Assembly: GCF_005863245.1 (NCBI RefSeq)
Contig: NZ_VBUT01000001.1
Coordinates: 659,582 to 723,581 of the forward strand
Reading direction: 5' to 3'
DNA length: 64,000 nucleotides
From: Nocardia cyriacigeorgica
Lineage (GTDB): Bacteria > Actinomycetota > Actinomycetes > Mycobacteriales > Mycobacteriaceae
Below the pieces are notes generated by a model that was not told where the DNA came from, did no database searches, and saw nothing but the letters and a program-made list of their open reading frames with translations. The position numbers and the translations under genes were made by a program. Shown here piece by piece: positions 36,806-44,962 of the stretch; the stretch's first letter is position 1, and each line of letters begins with the position of its first letter.

Positions 36806-37989
36806 GACGGACGAGCCTCCCGCGGCAGACCGAGCACGCGCTCGGAGATGATGTTGCGCTGCACTTCGTTCGAACCTCCGTAGATGGTGTCGGCGCGGGT
36901 GAACAGATACAGCCGCTGCCATTCGTCGAGATCGTCGTCGGCGGCCACCAGGCCCGCCGGTCCGCGCACGGCCATGGCGAGTTCGCCGAGGCCGCGATGC
37001 CAGTTGGCCCACAGCAGTTTCGCCACCGAGGCCTGCCCGCCGCCGTCGTCGGCGCCGGCGCCCTCCATGGTGCGCATGGCGTGCGCGCGCAGCACGCGCA
37101 GACCGACCCAGGCGCGGTCGATCTGATCGGCGATCAGCGGATCGTCGATGGCGCCGTTGCGCCGGGCCAGTTCTTCGACGCCGGCGAGTTCGCGTTCGAA
37201 GCGGATCTGCTGGCCGAGGGTGGAGATACCGCGCTCGAAGGTCAGCGTGCCCATGGCGATGCGCCAGCCGTCACCGGGCTCGCCGACGACCAGATCGGCG
37301 GCGGTGCGGGCGTCGTCGAAGAACACCTCGTTGAATTCGGAGGTGCCGGTGAGCTGATTGATCGGGCGCACCGTGATGCCCGGCTGATCCATCGGAACCA
37401 GCAGGTACGACAGGCCCTTGTGGCGTTTGGAGCCGGGTTCGGTGCGGGCGACCACGAAGCACCAGTCGGCCACATGCGCCAGCGAGGTCCAGATCTTCTG
37501 GCCGTTGATCGACCATTCGTCGCCGTCGAGGCGGGCCGAGGTGGACACCGCGGCCAGGTCGGAGCCGGCGCCGGGTTCGGAGTAGCCCTGGCACCACAGT
37601 TCGCTGACGGTGCGGATGCCGGGCAGGAAGCGCTGCTTCTGCGCTTCGGTGCCGAAGGCCAGCACGGTCGGGCCGAGCAGCTCCTCACCTACGTGGGAGA
37701 CCCGTGCGGGCGCGTCGGCCTTGGCGTACTCCTCGTGGAAGATGATCTGCTGCCGCACGGTCGCCTCGCGGCCGCCGTATTCCTTCGGCCAGCCGAGGCA
37801 GGTCCAGCCCGAGGCCGCCAGATGGCGATCCCAGGCCAGCCGTTCGTCGAAGGCCTCGTGCTCGCGGCCGGGCCCGCCGAGGCCGCGCAGGTCCTTGTAC
37901 TCGCCGTTCAGGTTCTCCGCGAGCCAGGCGCGGATCTCGGCGCGGAAGGTCGCGTCGGCGTCGTGGCCGTTCGCATCGTTTGCCGTCAT
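36802..37989 (-). CDS. fadE30: Acyl-CoA dehydrogenase FadE30
   Basis: 395 residues, orthologue of Rv3560c, which dehydrogenates the propionyl side chain of HIP-CoA. Motifs: CQGYSEPGAGSDLAAVSTSA, NGQKIWTSLAHVADWC, and the C-terminal TIYGGSNEVQRNIISER. ATG 37989 (MTANDANGHD) is preferred because it has GAGG 5 bp upstream and gives family length; a frame extending to 38124 would start inside the operator. It is divergent from fadD3, which makes its substrate. Confidence 0.93.
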   Translation of the reverse strand: MTANDANGHDADATFRAEIRAWLAENLNGEYKDLRGLGGPGREHEAFDERLAWDRHLAASGWTCLGWPKEYGGREATVRQQIIFHEEYAKADAPARVSHVGEELLGPTVLAFGTEAQKQRFLPGIRTVSELWCQGYSEPGAGSDLAAVSTSARLDGDEWSINGQKIWTSLAHVADWCFVVARTEPGSKRHKGLSYLLVPMDQPGITVRPINQLTGTSEFNEVFFDDARTAADLVVGEPGDGWRIAMGTLTFERGISTLGQQIRFERELAGVEELARRNGAIDDPLIADQIDRAWVGLRVLRAHAMRTMEGAGADDGGGQASVAKLLWANWHRGLGELAMAVRGPAGLVAADDDLDEWQRLYLFTRADTIYGGSNEVQRNIISERVLGLPREARPS

Positions 37990-38119
37990 GGCCGCCTCGT
38001 TTGCCGTGGTGGGCGCCGGATTCGCCGGGTCACCCACGGAAATCGCCGAACTGCGCCCACCGGCCGGACCGGTGTCGGATTCTGAGGTCTGGATCGCACC
38101 CACGCCGGTAGGATAACCT

Positions 38120-38136
38120 ACCAAGCACTTGCTTTG
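38120..38136. promoter_or_regulatory. KstR2 operator, fadE30-ipdF / fadD3 operon
   Basis: ACCAAGCACTTGCT matches AnCAAGnnCTTGnT exactly and is part of a longer near-palindrome (CCAAGCA-CT-TGCTTTG). It lies in the divergent region, 44 bp before fadD3. Confidence 0.8.
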
Positions 38137-38180
38137 TAAGGCTCAGGTCTTACCGACCGCACCGACGGTGAGGACAACCC

Positions 38181-39746
38181 GTGACAACCCCTGCACAGAC
38201 CACCCCGATGGCGCTGCACGACGCGGCGCGCACCTTCGGCACCGCGCCGGCCATCGCCGACGGCGAGACCCGCCTGGATTGGACACAGCTGCTGGAAGCG
38301 GTGCAGGACGTGGCGCGGGCGCTCATCGCCCGTGGCGTGCGGCGTGGCGACCGGGTGGCGATGTGGTCGCCCAACACCCATCACTGGGTCACCGCCGCCC
38401 TGGCCGCCCACTACTGCGGCGCGGCGCTGGTGCCGCTCAACACCCGGTACGTGGCCGAGGAAGCGGCCGACGTGCTGCGCCGGGTGAACCCCAAGGCGCT
38501 GTTCATCTCCGGGCCGTTCCTGCGGCGCGAGCGGCTCACCGAATTGCTGGCGGCCGCGCCCGACCTCGATATCCCAACGATCGTGGTGATCCCGGTGGAG
38601 GGGCCGATGACAGTCGAGTCGTCCTCGGCCGATCCCCGGATCCTGCACTGGTCACAGCTGCCCGAGGCCGCCGCGTCGGTGACCCGCGAGCAGGCGATCG
38701 AGCGGGCCGAGTCCGTGAGCCCCGAGGATGTCTCCGACATCCTGTTCACCTCGGGCACCACCGGCCGCAGCAAGGGCACCCTGGTGGCGCACCGCCAGGC
38801 GCTGTCGGTGGTGCGGGCCTGGATCGAATGCTCGACGCTCACCAGCACCGACCGCTATCTGCTGGTCAACCCGTTCTTCCACAACTTCGGCTACAAGGCC
38901 GGATTCCTGGCCTGCATGCTGGCCGGCGCAACGATCGTGCCGCAGATCGTGTTCGACGTGCCGCAGACCATGCGGCTGGTCGGCGAGGAGAAGATCACCG
39001 TCCTCACCGGCCCGCCGACCATCTACCAGACCATCCTCGACTTCCCCAACCGCGACGATTTCGACCTGAGCACGCTGCGCGTCGCCGTCACCGGAGCGGC
39101 GACCGTTCCGGTGGTGCTGATCGAGCGGATGCGCTCGGAACTGTCGTTCGATGTGGTCGTCACCGCGTACGGGCTGTCCGAATCGGCCGGCTTCGGCACC
39201 ATGTGCCGCCCCGACGACGACGCCGAAACCGTCGCCAACACCTGCGGCCGCCCCATCGCCGATTTCGAGCTACGCCTCGACACCACCGGTGAGGTGCTGC
39301 TGCGCGGACCGAACGTGATGCTCGGCTACCTCGACGATCCGAAGGCCACCGCCGAAACCATCGACGCCGACGGCTGGCTGCACACCGGCGATATCGGCAC
39401 CATCGACGAGCGCGGCTACCTGAAGATCACCGACCGGCTCAAGGACATGTACATCAGCGGCGGATTCAACGTCTATCCGGCCGAGATCGAGCAGGCGCTG
39501 GCCCGATTGGACGGCGTCGCGGAATCGGCCGTCATCGGGGTGCCCGACACCCGGATGGGCGAGGTGGGCAAGGCGTATGTGGTGCGCAAGCCCGGCTCAA
39601 ACCTCACCGAACAGGACGTCATCGCCTACGCCACCACCGTGCTGGCCAATTTCAAGGTGCCGCGCATCGTCGAGTTCCGCGACCAGCTGCCCTACAGCGC
39701 CGCCGGGAAGGTGCTCAAACGTCAACTACGTGAGGAGAAGTCGTAA
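38181..39746 (+). CDS. fadD3: HIP-CoA ligase FadD3
   Basis: 521-residue ANL-superfamily acyl-CoA synthetase, orthologue of Rv3561, which attaches CoA to 3aalpha-H-4alpha(3'-propanoate)-7abeta-methylhexahydro-indanedione (HIP), the start of C/D-ring degradation and source of the KstR2 inducer. P-loop FTSGTTGRSKG, YGLSESAGFG, the hinge DRLKDMYISGGFNVYP and the late catalytic lysine in PYSAAGKVLKRQLRE are all present. The start is GTG 38181. It abuts the next gene without a gap. Confidence 0.93.
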   Translation: MTTPAQTTPMALHDAARTFGTAPAIADGETRLDWTQLLEAVQDVARALIARGVRRGDRVAMWSPNTHHWVTAALAAHYCGAALVPLNTRYVAEEAADVLRRVNPKALFISGPFLRRERLTELLAAAPDLDIPTIVVIPVEGPMTVESSSADPRILHWSQLPEAAASVTREQAIERAESVSPEDVSDILFTSGTTGRSKGTLVAHRQALSVVRAWIECSTLTSTDRYLLVNPFFHNFGYKAGFLACMLAGATIVPQIVFDVPQTMRLVGEEKITVLTGPPTIYQTILDFPNRDDFDLSTLRVAVTGAATVPVVLIERMRSELSFDVVVTAYGLSESAGFGTMCRPDDDAETVANTCGRPIADFELRLDTTGEVLLRGPNVMLGYLDDPKATAETIDADGWLHTGDIGTIDERGYLKITDRLKDMYISGGFNVYPAEIEQALARLDGVAESAVIGVPDTRMGEVGKAYVVRKPGSNLTEQDVIAYATTVLANFKVPRIVEFRDQLPYSAAGKVLKRQLREEKS

Positions 39747-40649
39747 ATGCCTGCCGAAGAACCAGCGGTGCCGTTCGAACCGGATGTGGTGACCTACGAG
39801 CGCCGCGGCGCGGTGGCGGTGATCACCATGAACCGGCCGGACTACCGCAATGCCCAGAACTCGGTGATGACCTACGCCCTCGACGCCGCGTTCGAGCGGG
39901 CCGTCGAGGACGCCGAGGTCGGTGTCATCGTGCTGGCCGGTAACGGCAAGCATTTCAGCGCCGGGCACGATATCGGCACGCCGGGCCGCGACCATCACGT
40001 GCGCTACCCGAACAAGGCCGCGCTGTGGTGGGACCATGTGGACCGGGTCGGCGGCGATCAGCGCTTCGCCCGCGAGACCGAGGTCTATCTCGGCATGTGC
40101 CGGCGCTGGCGGGAAATCCCCAAGCCGACCATCGCGATGGTGCAGGGCGCCTGCATCGCCGGCGGGCTGATGCTGGCGTGGGTCTGCGATCTGATCGTCG
40201 CCTCCGAGGACGCCTTCTTCTCCGATCCCGTTGTCCGGATGGGCATTCCGGGCGTGGAGTACTTCGCGCACCCGTGGGTGCTCGGTCCGCGCGCGGCCAA
40301 GGAGTTCCTGTTCACCGGCGACCGGTTCAGCGCCGCGCAGGCCAAGGAATGGGGCATGGTCAACCGGGTCGTGCCGCGCGAGCAGCTCGAAACCGAGACC
40401 CTCGCGCTGGCCGACAAGATCGCCACCATGCCGCAGTTCGGTCTCGCGCTCACCAAGAAGGCGGTCAACCAGGCCGAGGACCTGATGGGGATGCGCGCCG
40501 GCATGGACTCTGTGTTCGGCCTGCACCATTTCGCGCACGCCCACAATGCCGAGGTCGGCGCGGATTCCCTCGGCGGCATGAACGCCAAAACGATGAAAGC
40601 CACGGCGAGTTCGGCGCAGGCCGACGCCACGCAGAACGGGGCGAAATAA
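39747..40649 (+). CDS. Crotonase-fold protein lacking both hydratase glutamates
   Basis: 300 residues, enoyl-CoA hydratase/isomerase superfamily. The CoA-binding and oxyanion loop GNGKHFSAGHDIG (66-77) and IAGGLMLAWVCDLIVASEDA are clear. Aligned on D148, the two catalytic glutamates of enoyl-CoA hydratase fall on M142 and V162, so classical water addition is unlikely. It lies with no intergenic gap between fadD3 and fadE31 in the KstR2 operon; the M. tuberculosis fadD3-fadE31 junction has no such gene. It may be a hydrolase, isomerase or C-C lyase of the HIP pathway (inference). Confidence 0.88.
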   Translation: MPAEEPAVPFEPDVVTYERRGAVAVITMNRPDYRNAQNSVMTYALDAAFERAVEDAEVGVIVLAGNGKHFSAGHDIGTPGRDHHVRYPNKAALWWDHVDRVGGDQRFARETEVYLGMCRRWREIPKPTIAMVQGACIAGGLMLAWVCDLIVASEDAFFSDPVVRMGIPGVEYFAHPWVLGPRAAKEFLFTGDRFSAAQAKEWGMVNRVVPREQLETETLALADKIATMPQFGLALTKKAVNQAEDLMGMRAGMDSVFGLHHFAHAHNAEVGADSLGGMNAKTMKATASSAQADATQNGAK

Positions 40650-41789
40650 GTGGATCTGGATCTGGATCAGGCCACCCGCGACTTCCAGCTGGAAGTGCGC
40701 GACTGGCTGGCCGCGAACAAGCCGGCGCAGCCGCTGCCATCGATGGACACCAAGGCCGGTTTCGAGGCGCACCGGGAGTGGGAACACACCCTCGCCGAGG
40801 CGCGGTACTCCGTGGTGTCGTGGCCGCAGGAGTACGGCGGACGCGATGCGTCGCTGCTGGAATGGGTGCTGTTCGAGCAGGAGTACTACGCGGCGGGCGC
40901 GCCGGGACGGGTGAGCCAGAACGGCATCTTCCTGCTGGCGCCGACGCTGTTCGAGCACGGCAGCCCCGAGCAGCTCGCCCGGATCATGCCGCGGATGGCC
41001 CGCGCCGACGACATCTGGGCGCAGGCCTGGTCGGAGCCGGAAGCCGGCAGCGACCTCGCCGGAATCCGGTCGACCGCGCGCCGCACCGAAGGCGGCTGGC
41101 TACTGAGTGGGCAGAAGACGTGGAGTTCGCGCGCGGCCTACGCCGATCGCGCGTTCGGGCTGTTCCGCAGTGACCCGGAGGCCGAACGTCATCGCGGGCT
41201 CACCTACGTGATGTTCCCGCTGGACGCCGAGGGCGTCACGGTGCGCCCGATCCCGCAGCTGGACGGTGATCCGGGCTTCGCGGAGATCTTCCTCGACGAG
41301 GTGTTCGTGCCCGACGCCGACGTCATCGGTGCACCGAACGAGGGCTGGCGGGTCGCGATGAGCACCTCCAGCAATGAACGCGGTCTGTCGCTGCGCAGCC
41401 CCGGCCGGTTCAGCGCCACCGCCCAGCGACTCATCGACCTGTGGGCGAACACCGACGATTCGGGTACCGCCGCACGCGACAAGGTGGTCGACGCCTGGAT
41501 CGGCAGCGAGGCCTACCGGCTGCACACCTTCGGCACGGTGACCCGATTGAACGAGGGCGGCAAGCTCGGCGCGGAATCCTCGATCACCAAGGTGTTCTGG
41601 TCCGAACTCGATATCGCCATGCACGAAACGGCGCTCGACCTGCTCGGCGACACCGCCGAACTGGCCGGGCCGTGGACCGACGGCTACCTGTTCTCGCTGT
41701 CGGGCCCGATCTACGCCGGTACCAATGAGATCCAACGCAACATCATCGCCGAGCGGCTCCTCGGCCTACCGAGAGGAGGCAGCCGATGA
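40650..41789 (+). CDS. fadE31: Acyl-CoA dehydrogenase FadE31
   Basis: 379 residues, orthologue of Rv3562. Motifs QAWSEPEAGSDLAGIRSTAR, LSGQKTWSSRAAYADRAFG and a C-terminal YAGTNEIQRNIIAERLLG. FadE31 works with the shorter FadE32 (and FadE33) as heteromeric dehydrogenases late in HIP degradation (family knowledge). Start GTG 40650 directly follows the crotonase stop; the end overlaps fadE32 (ATGA). Part of the KstR2-controlled fadD3 operon. Confidence 0.92.
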   Translation: MDLDLDQATRDFQLEVRDWLAANKPAQPLPSMDTKAGFEAHREWEHTLAEARYSVVSWPQEYGGRDASLLEWVLFEQEYYAAGAPGRVSQNGIFLLAPTLFEHGSPEQLARIMPRMARADDIWAQAWSEPEAGSDLAGIRSTARRTEGGWLLSGQKTWSSRAAYADRAFGLFRSDPEAERHRGLTYVMFPLDAEGVTVRPIPQLDGDPGFAEIFLDEVFVPDADVIGAPNEGWRVAMSTSSNERGLSLRSPGRFSATAQRLIDLWANTDDSGTAARDKVVDAWIGSEAYRLHTFGTVTRLNEGGKLGAESSITKVFWSELDIAMHETALDLLGDTAELAGPWTDGYLFSLSGPIYAGTNEIQRNIIAERLLGLPRGGSR

Positions 41790-42868
41790 GGTTCGCACTC
41801 AGCCCGGAACACGTCGATTTCGCCGCCAGCATTCGCAAGCTGCTCGACGCGGGCAAGACACCAGCCGCGGTCCGTTCGTGGTCGGCCGGTGAACACGCCG
41901 CAGGACGTGCGCTGCTCGAACAGCTGGCCGGGGCCGGAGTATTCGGGCTCGCGGTGGCCGAGGAGTTCGACGGTATCGGTGCCGAACCGATCGACCTGGT
42001 GGTGGCATTCGGGGAGCTCGGCCGCTCGGCCGTGCCCGGACCGGTGGTGGAGTCGGCGGCGGCGATTCCCGCTCTGCTGCAAGCGCTTGCCGGCGCGGAT
42101 TCGAGCGGCGCGGCGGATGGGTCCGCGAGTGCGGGCGCGACTTCCGACAGCTCGGCGGGCGCCGGATCCGCTGCGGCACGGTGGTTGCCGGGCATCGCGG
42201 CGGGCACCACGCTCGGCACGATCGCCTTCGCTACGCCCGGCCGTGGGGCGGTGGCCCTCGATGCCGATGTGGCCGATCTGATCCTGATCGCGGACGGCGA
42301 TCGGCTGCACACGGGCACGGTTGGCGAGCAGGTGCGTTCGGTGGATCCGGCGCGGCGGTTGTTCACCGTCGTACCCGATGAGCTGGTCGCCGAAGGTGCG
42401 CACGTCGCCGACGCCATCGCCGCCGGTTTCGACGCGGCGGCCCTGGCGTGTGCGGCGCAGCTGCTCGGCGCCGGCAGCGGCCTGCTGGACGCGGCGACCG
42501 AATACGCCAAGCAGCGCAAGCAGTTCGGGCGTCCGATCGGTGAGTTCCAAGCGGTGAAGCAGAAGCTGGCCGACGTACTGATCGCCCTCGACCTGGCCGA
42601 ACCGCTGCTGCACCGCGCTGCCTTGACCGCAGCCGGTCCCGATCGTGCCCGTGACGTGTCCGCGGCCCTGGTGGCCTGCGGCAATGCCGCCCATCTCGCC
42701 GCGCGCACCGGCCTCCAGGTGCACGGCGCCATCGGCTACACCGCCGAATACGACCTGTCGTTGCTGCTCACCAAGGTCACTGCGCTGCGCTCGGCATGGG
42801 GCACCGCGGATTTCCATCGCGCGCGGATCGCCGAGGCGTTGCGCTCGACTGCCGGAGCACCCGCGTGA
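41786..42868 (+). CDS. fadE32: Acyl-CoA dehydrogenase subunit FadE32
   Basis: 360 residues, orthologue of Rv3563, the shorter ACAD type that pairs with FadE31. A low-complexity Gly/Ser/Ala insert (near 110-132) makes it longer than the mycobacterial protein. Retained: KQRKQFGRPIGEFQAVKQKL and TGLQVHGAIGYTAEYDLSLL. The start overlaps the fadE31 stop. Its stop (GCGTGA) overlaps the first codon of an 83-codon frame discussed under the following intergenic region. Confidence 0.9.
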   Translation: MRFALSPEHVDFAASIRKLLDAGKTPAAVRSWSAGEHAAGRALLEQLAGAGVFGLAVAEEFDGIGAEPIDLVVAFGELGRSAVPGPVVESAAAIPALLQALAGADSSGAADGSASAGATSDSSAGAGSAAARWLPGIAAGTTLGTIAFATPGRGAVALDADVADLILIADGDRLHTGTVGEQVRSVDPARRLFTVVPDELVAEGAHVADAIAAGFDAAALACAAQLLGAGSGLLDAATEYAKQRKQFGRPIGEFQAVKQKLADVLIALDLAEPLLHRAALTAAGPDRARDVSAALVACGNAAHLAARTGLQVHGAIGYTAEYDLSLLLTKVTALRSAWGTADFHRARIAEALRSTAGAPA

Positions 42869-43112
42869 GCACCACCCCGAGGCTCGGACGCGCAGCGGCG
42901 GGCCGTTGCCAGGATGGTGTGGCCGACGCCCGCCGCAGCCCTGCCGCCGGGCCGCAGACTCGGCCCCGCGCACCGTATCGGACGGTGACGGGGACGGCTG
43001 TCGCCCGTGGTCTATGCGGGCTTCGTGGTGAGCGCGGCCGCACCGCTCTACCGCACCCCGCGCAGTTCGATTCGGATGCGCAGCGGCCGGCCATCCAGAA
43101 CGGAGGAATCGC
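42869..43112. other. 244-bp gap between fadE32 and fadE33 with a coupled 83-codon frame
   Basis: A gap this large is unusual in this otherwise overlapping operon. An open frame from GTG 42865 to 43116 overlaps the fadE32 stop (GTGA) and the fadE33 start (GTGA). Its product is Arg-rich (RLGRAAAGRCQDGVADARRS), its third-position GC is lower than in neighbouring genes, and no family is recognised, so I do not call it as a gene. Confidence 0.3.
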
Positions 43113-44168
43113 GTGATCACCGCGGAACAGCAGGAACTCGTCGCGGCAGTGCGCGGGGCGGTCGCTCGCAGGGGCGGACCCGCGGTCGACCGGCAGGGGC
43201 TCGACAGCGAACTCGGCTACGACGCCGCGCTGTGGCGGACGCTGTGCGAGCAGGTCGGGGTGGCGGCACTGGCCATTCCCGAGGAGTTCGGCGGATTCGG
43301 CGCGAGCCTGGTCGAATCGCTGCTGGTGGTCGGGGAATTGGGCCGGTCGCTGGCGGGCGTGCCGATGCTCGGATCCGCCGTGCTCGGCGCGCAGGCGGTG
43401 TTGCTGTCCGGTGATTCGGACGCGTGCGAGCGGCTGTTGCCGGAGGTCGCCGAGGGCACCAGGACACTCGCGGTGTGCTGGGCCGGGGCCGACGGCTGGG
43501 ACAGCTTCGGCGTGCGGGCCGAGGGTGAATCCCTGAGCGGCACCGCGCACTACGTGGTCGACGCCGCCCATGCGGACACGTTGATCGTGGTCACCGAGAC
43601 CGGCTTGTTCGAGGTCGATCCGGCGGCCGCAGGTGTGCAACGGCGCGCATCGGCCACCATGGACCCGACCCGCAAGCTCGGTGAGATCACGTTCACCGAC
43701 GTGACCGCACGCAGGCTCGGCACCGGCGATCCGGCGCCGATCATCACCAGGCTGCGTGAAATCGCCTGGGCGGCACTGGCGTCCGAGCAGGTCGGCGCGG
43801 CCGAACAGTGCCTGAACACGACGGTCGAGTACGCGAAATCCCGAGTCCAGTTCGGCCGCCCGATCGGTAGCTTCCAGGCCCTCAAGCACCGCATGGCCGA
43901 CATGTACGTGCTGGTCGAATCCGCCAAGTCCACCTCCTACGCCGCCACCCTCGCCGTCGGCACCGACAGCCCGTCGGCCGCTGAAGACGTCTGGGTCGCG
44001 CGCCGCCACTGCTCCGAGGCCTACTCCACGGTGGCCGCCGAAATGATCCAGCTGCACGGCGGCATCGCCATCACCTGGGAACACGACGCGCACCTGCACT
44101 TCAAGCGCGCCCACGGTGATGCGCTGCTGTTCGGTACACCGCGGCGTCCGCTGCCCAAGACGGCCTAG
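43113..44168 (+). CDS. fadE33: Acyl-CoA dehydrogenase subunit FadE33
   Basis: 351 residues, orthologue of Rv3564, a short ACAD partner subunit. Visible are EEFGGFGASLVESLLVVGEL, KSRVQFGRPIGSFQALKHRM and MIQLHGGIAITWEHDAHLHF. The start is GTG 43113 with GGAGG at 6-7 bp. It is last gene of the fadD3-crotonase-fadE31-fadE32-fadE33 operon, ended by the hairpin at 44185-44217. Confidence 0.9.
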   Translation: MITAEQQELVAAVRGAVARRGGPAVDRQGLDSELGYDAALWRTLCEQVGVAALAIPEEFGGFGASLVESLLVVGELGRSLAGVPMLGSAVLGAQAVLLSGDSDACERLLPEVAEGTRTLAVCWAGADGWDSFGVRAEGESLSGTAHYVVDAAHADTLIVVTETGLFEVDPAAAGVQRRASATMDPTRKLGEITFTDVTARRLGTGDPAPIITRLREIAWAALASEQVGAAEQCLNTTVEYAKSRVQFGRPIGSFQALKHRMADMYVLVESAKSTSYAATLAVGTDSPSAAEDVWVARRHCSEAYSTVAAEMIQLHGGIAITWEHDAHLHFKRAHGDALLFGTPRRPLPKTA

Positions 44169-44184
44169 CCGCAACCCTCACCGT

Positions 44185-44217
44185 CTGCCCGGCCGCGTTC
44201 CATGCGCGGCCGGGCAG
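44185..44217. terminator. Hairpin terminator after fadE33
   Basis: 13-bp stem CTGCCCGGCCGCG with a 7-nt loop, 16 bp after the fadE33 stop. It ends the fadD3 operon. Confidence 0.8.
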
Positions 44218-44254
44218 TCGTGTTCGAGGCCCATGGCACGCGCGGCGAGGGGCA

Positions 44255-44350
44255 GCTGGCTCAGCCCGGCTCAGCGCAGCACTGCCCGGCTAAAGCCCGG
44301 CCCGGCTCAGCTCGGCCCGGCCCGGCCCGGATCGGCTCGGCCCGACTTGG
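44255..44350. repeat. Degenerate GGCCCGGCTCAGC-type tandem repeat
   Basis: About 95 bp built from variants of GGCTCAGCCC and CGGCCCGGCCC arranged head to tail. Non-coding and adjacent to a terminator. Units are imperfect, so the copy number cannot be stated. Confidence 0.6.
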
Positions 44351-44457
44351 CGAGGCTTGTACCAGAGGGCGGGCAGGCGGTGCGAACCCATGGGCTCTCA
44401 CGTCGGGCGGGACCCGCCTTCCATGGCCGAGCCAGGCCGGTGACTCATTTCACCACC

Positions 44458-44486
44458 AATAGATAGTTAGCCTATGTAATAATATC
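44458..44486. promoter_or_regulatory. AT-rich promoter/operator of the MarR-MFS operon
   Basis: AATAGATAGTTAGCCTATGT and the following AATAATATCC stand out in base composition. TAG-N-CTA-like half sites (TTAG, CTAT) resemble MarR operators. It lies 4 bp upstream of the GTG start, suggesting a short or absent leader and autoregulation. Confidence 0.5.
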
Positions 44487-44489
44487 CAG

Positions 44490-44948
44490 GTGCAGCAGAG
44501 CGACCTGGTTTCCGCGGAGGACATCGTCGTCGATCTCGTGGTCAACGCCGCTCGGCTGACTCGGCTGGCCGGGGTGATCAGTGGGGACGCCCTTCCACCG
44601 CGCGCGGAACTGCGGGCACTGTCGGTGCTCGACGAGCACGGTGAACTACGGGTCAGCGAATTCGCCCGCATCGATCGATGCTCACAACCGGCGGCAACGG
44701 CGCTGATCGGCAAGCTGGTCGCGGACGGATACGCCACCCGGCACAAGGACCCTGACGATGCCAGGGCCGTGGTCGTCGCCCTCACCCCGGCCGGACGCAA
44801 CCGGCTGATCGAATCCCGCCGAGCCTTCGGCACCGCGCTCGCCGCGCGACTGCCCGGCTACGACACCGACCGACTGATCCGGCTGGAGGCCGAACTCACC
44901 GAATTGCTGGACGCGCTCAAAGCCACCGAAGCGCCCGGCACGAACTGA
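44490..44948 (+). CDS. MarR-family transcriptional regulator
   Basis: 152 residues, winged helix-turn-helix. LRVSEFARIDRCSQPAATAL (helix-turn-helix) is followed by KLVADGYATRHKDPDDARAV, the wing with the DxR motif characteristic of MarR. The start is GTG 44490. It is 14 bp upstream of an MFS transporter gene, a common MarR-efflux pair, and probably represses both from the AT-rich operator in front of it. The ligand is unknown. Confidence 0.9.
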   Translation: MQQSDLVSAEDIVVDLVVNAARLTRLAGVISGDALPPRAELRALSVLDEHGELRVSEFARIDRCSQPAATALIGKLVADGYATRHKDPDDARAVVVALTPAGRNRLIESRRAFGTALAARLPGYDTDRLIRLEAELTELLDALKATEAPGTN

Positions 44949-44962
44949 CACCGAGGGAACCG

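Larger units (their letters stand above)
44169..44489. other. 321-bp region: terminator, GC-rich repeat, MarR promoter
   Basis: From left to right: the fadE33 terminator, a GC-rich degenerate repeat (44255-44350), about 100 bp of ordinary sequence, and a sharply AT-rich stretch at 44458-44486 next to the MarR gene. No gene supported. Confidence 0.5.
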
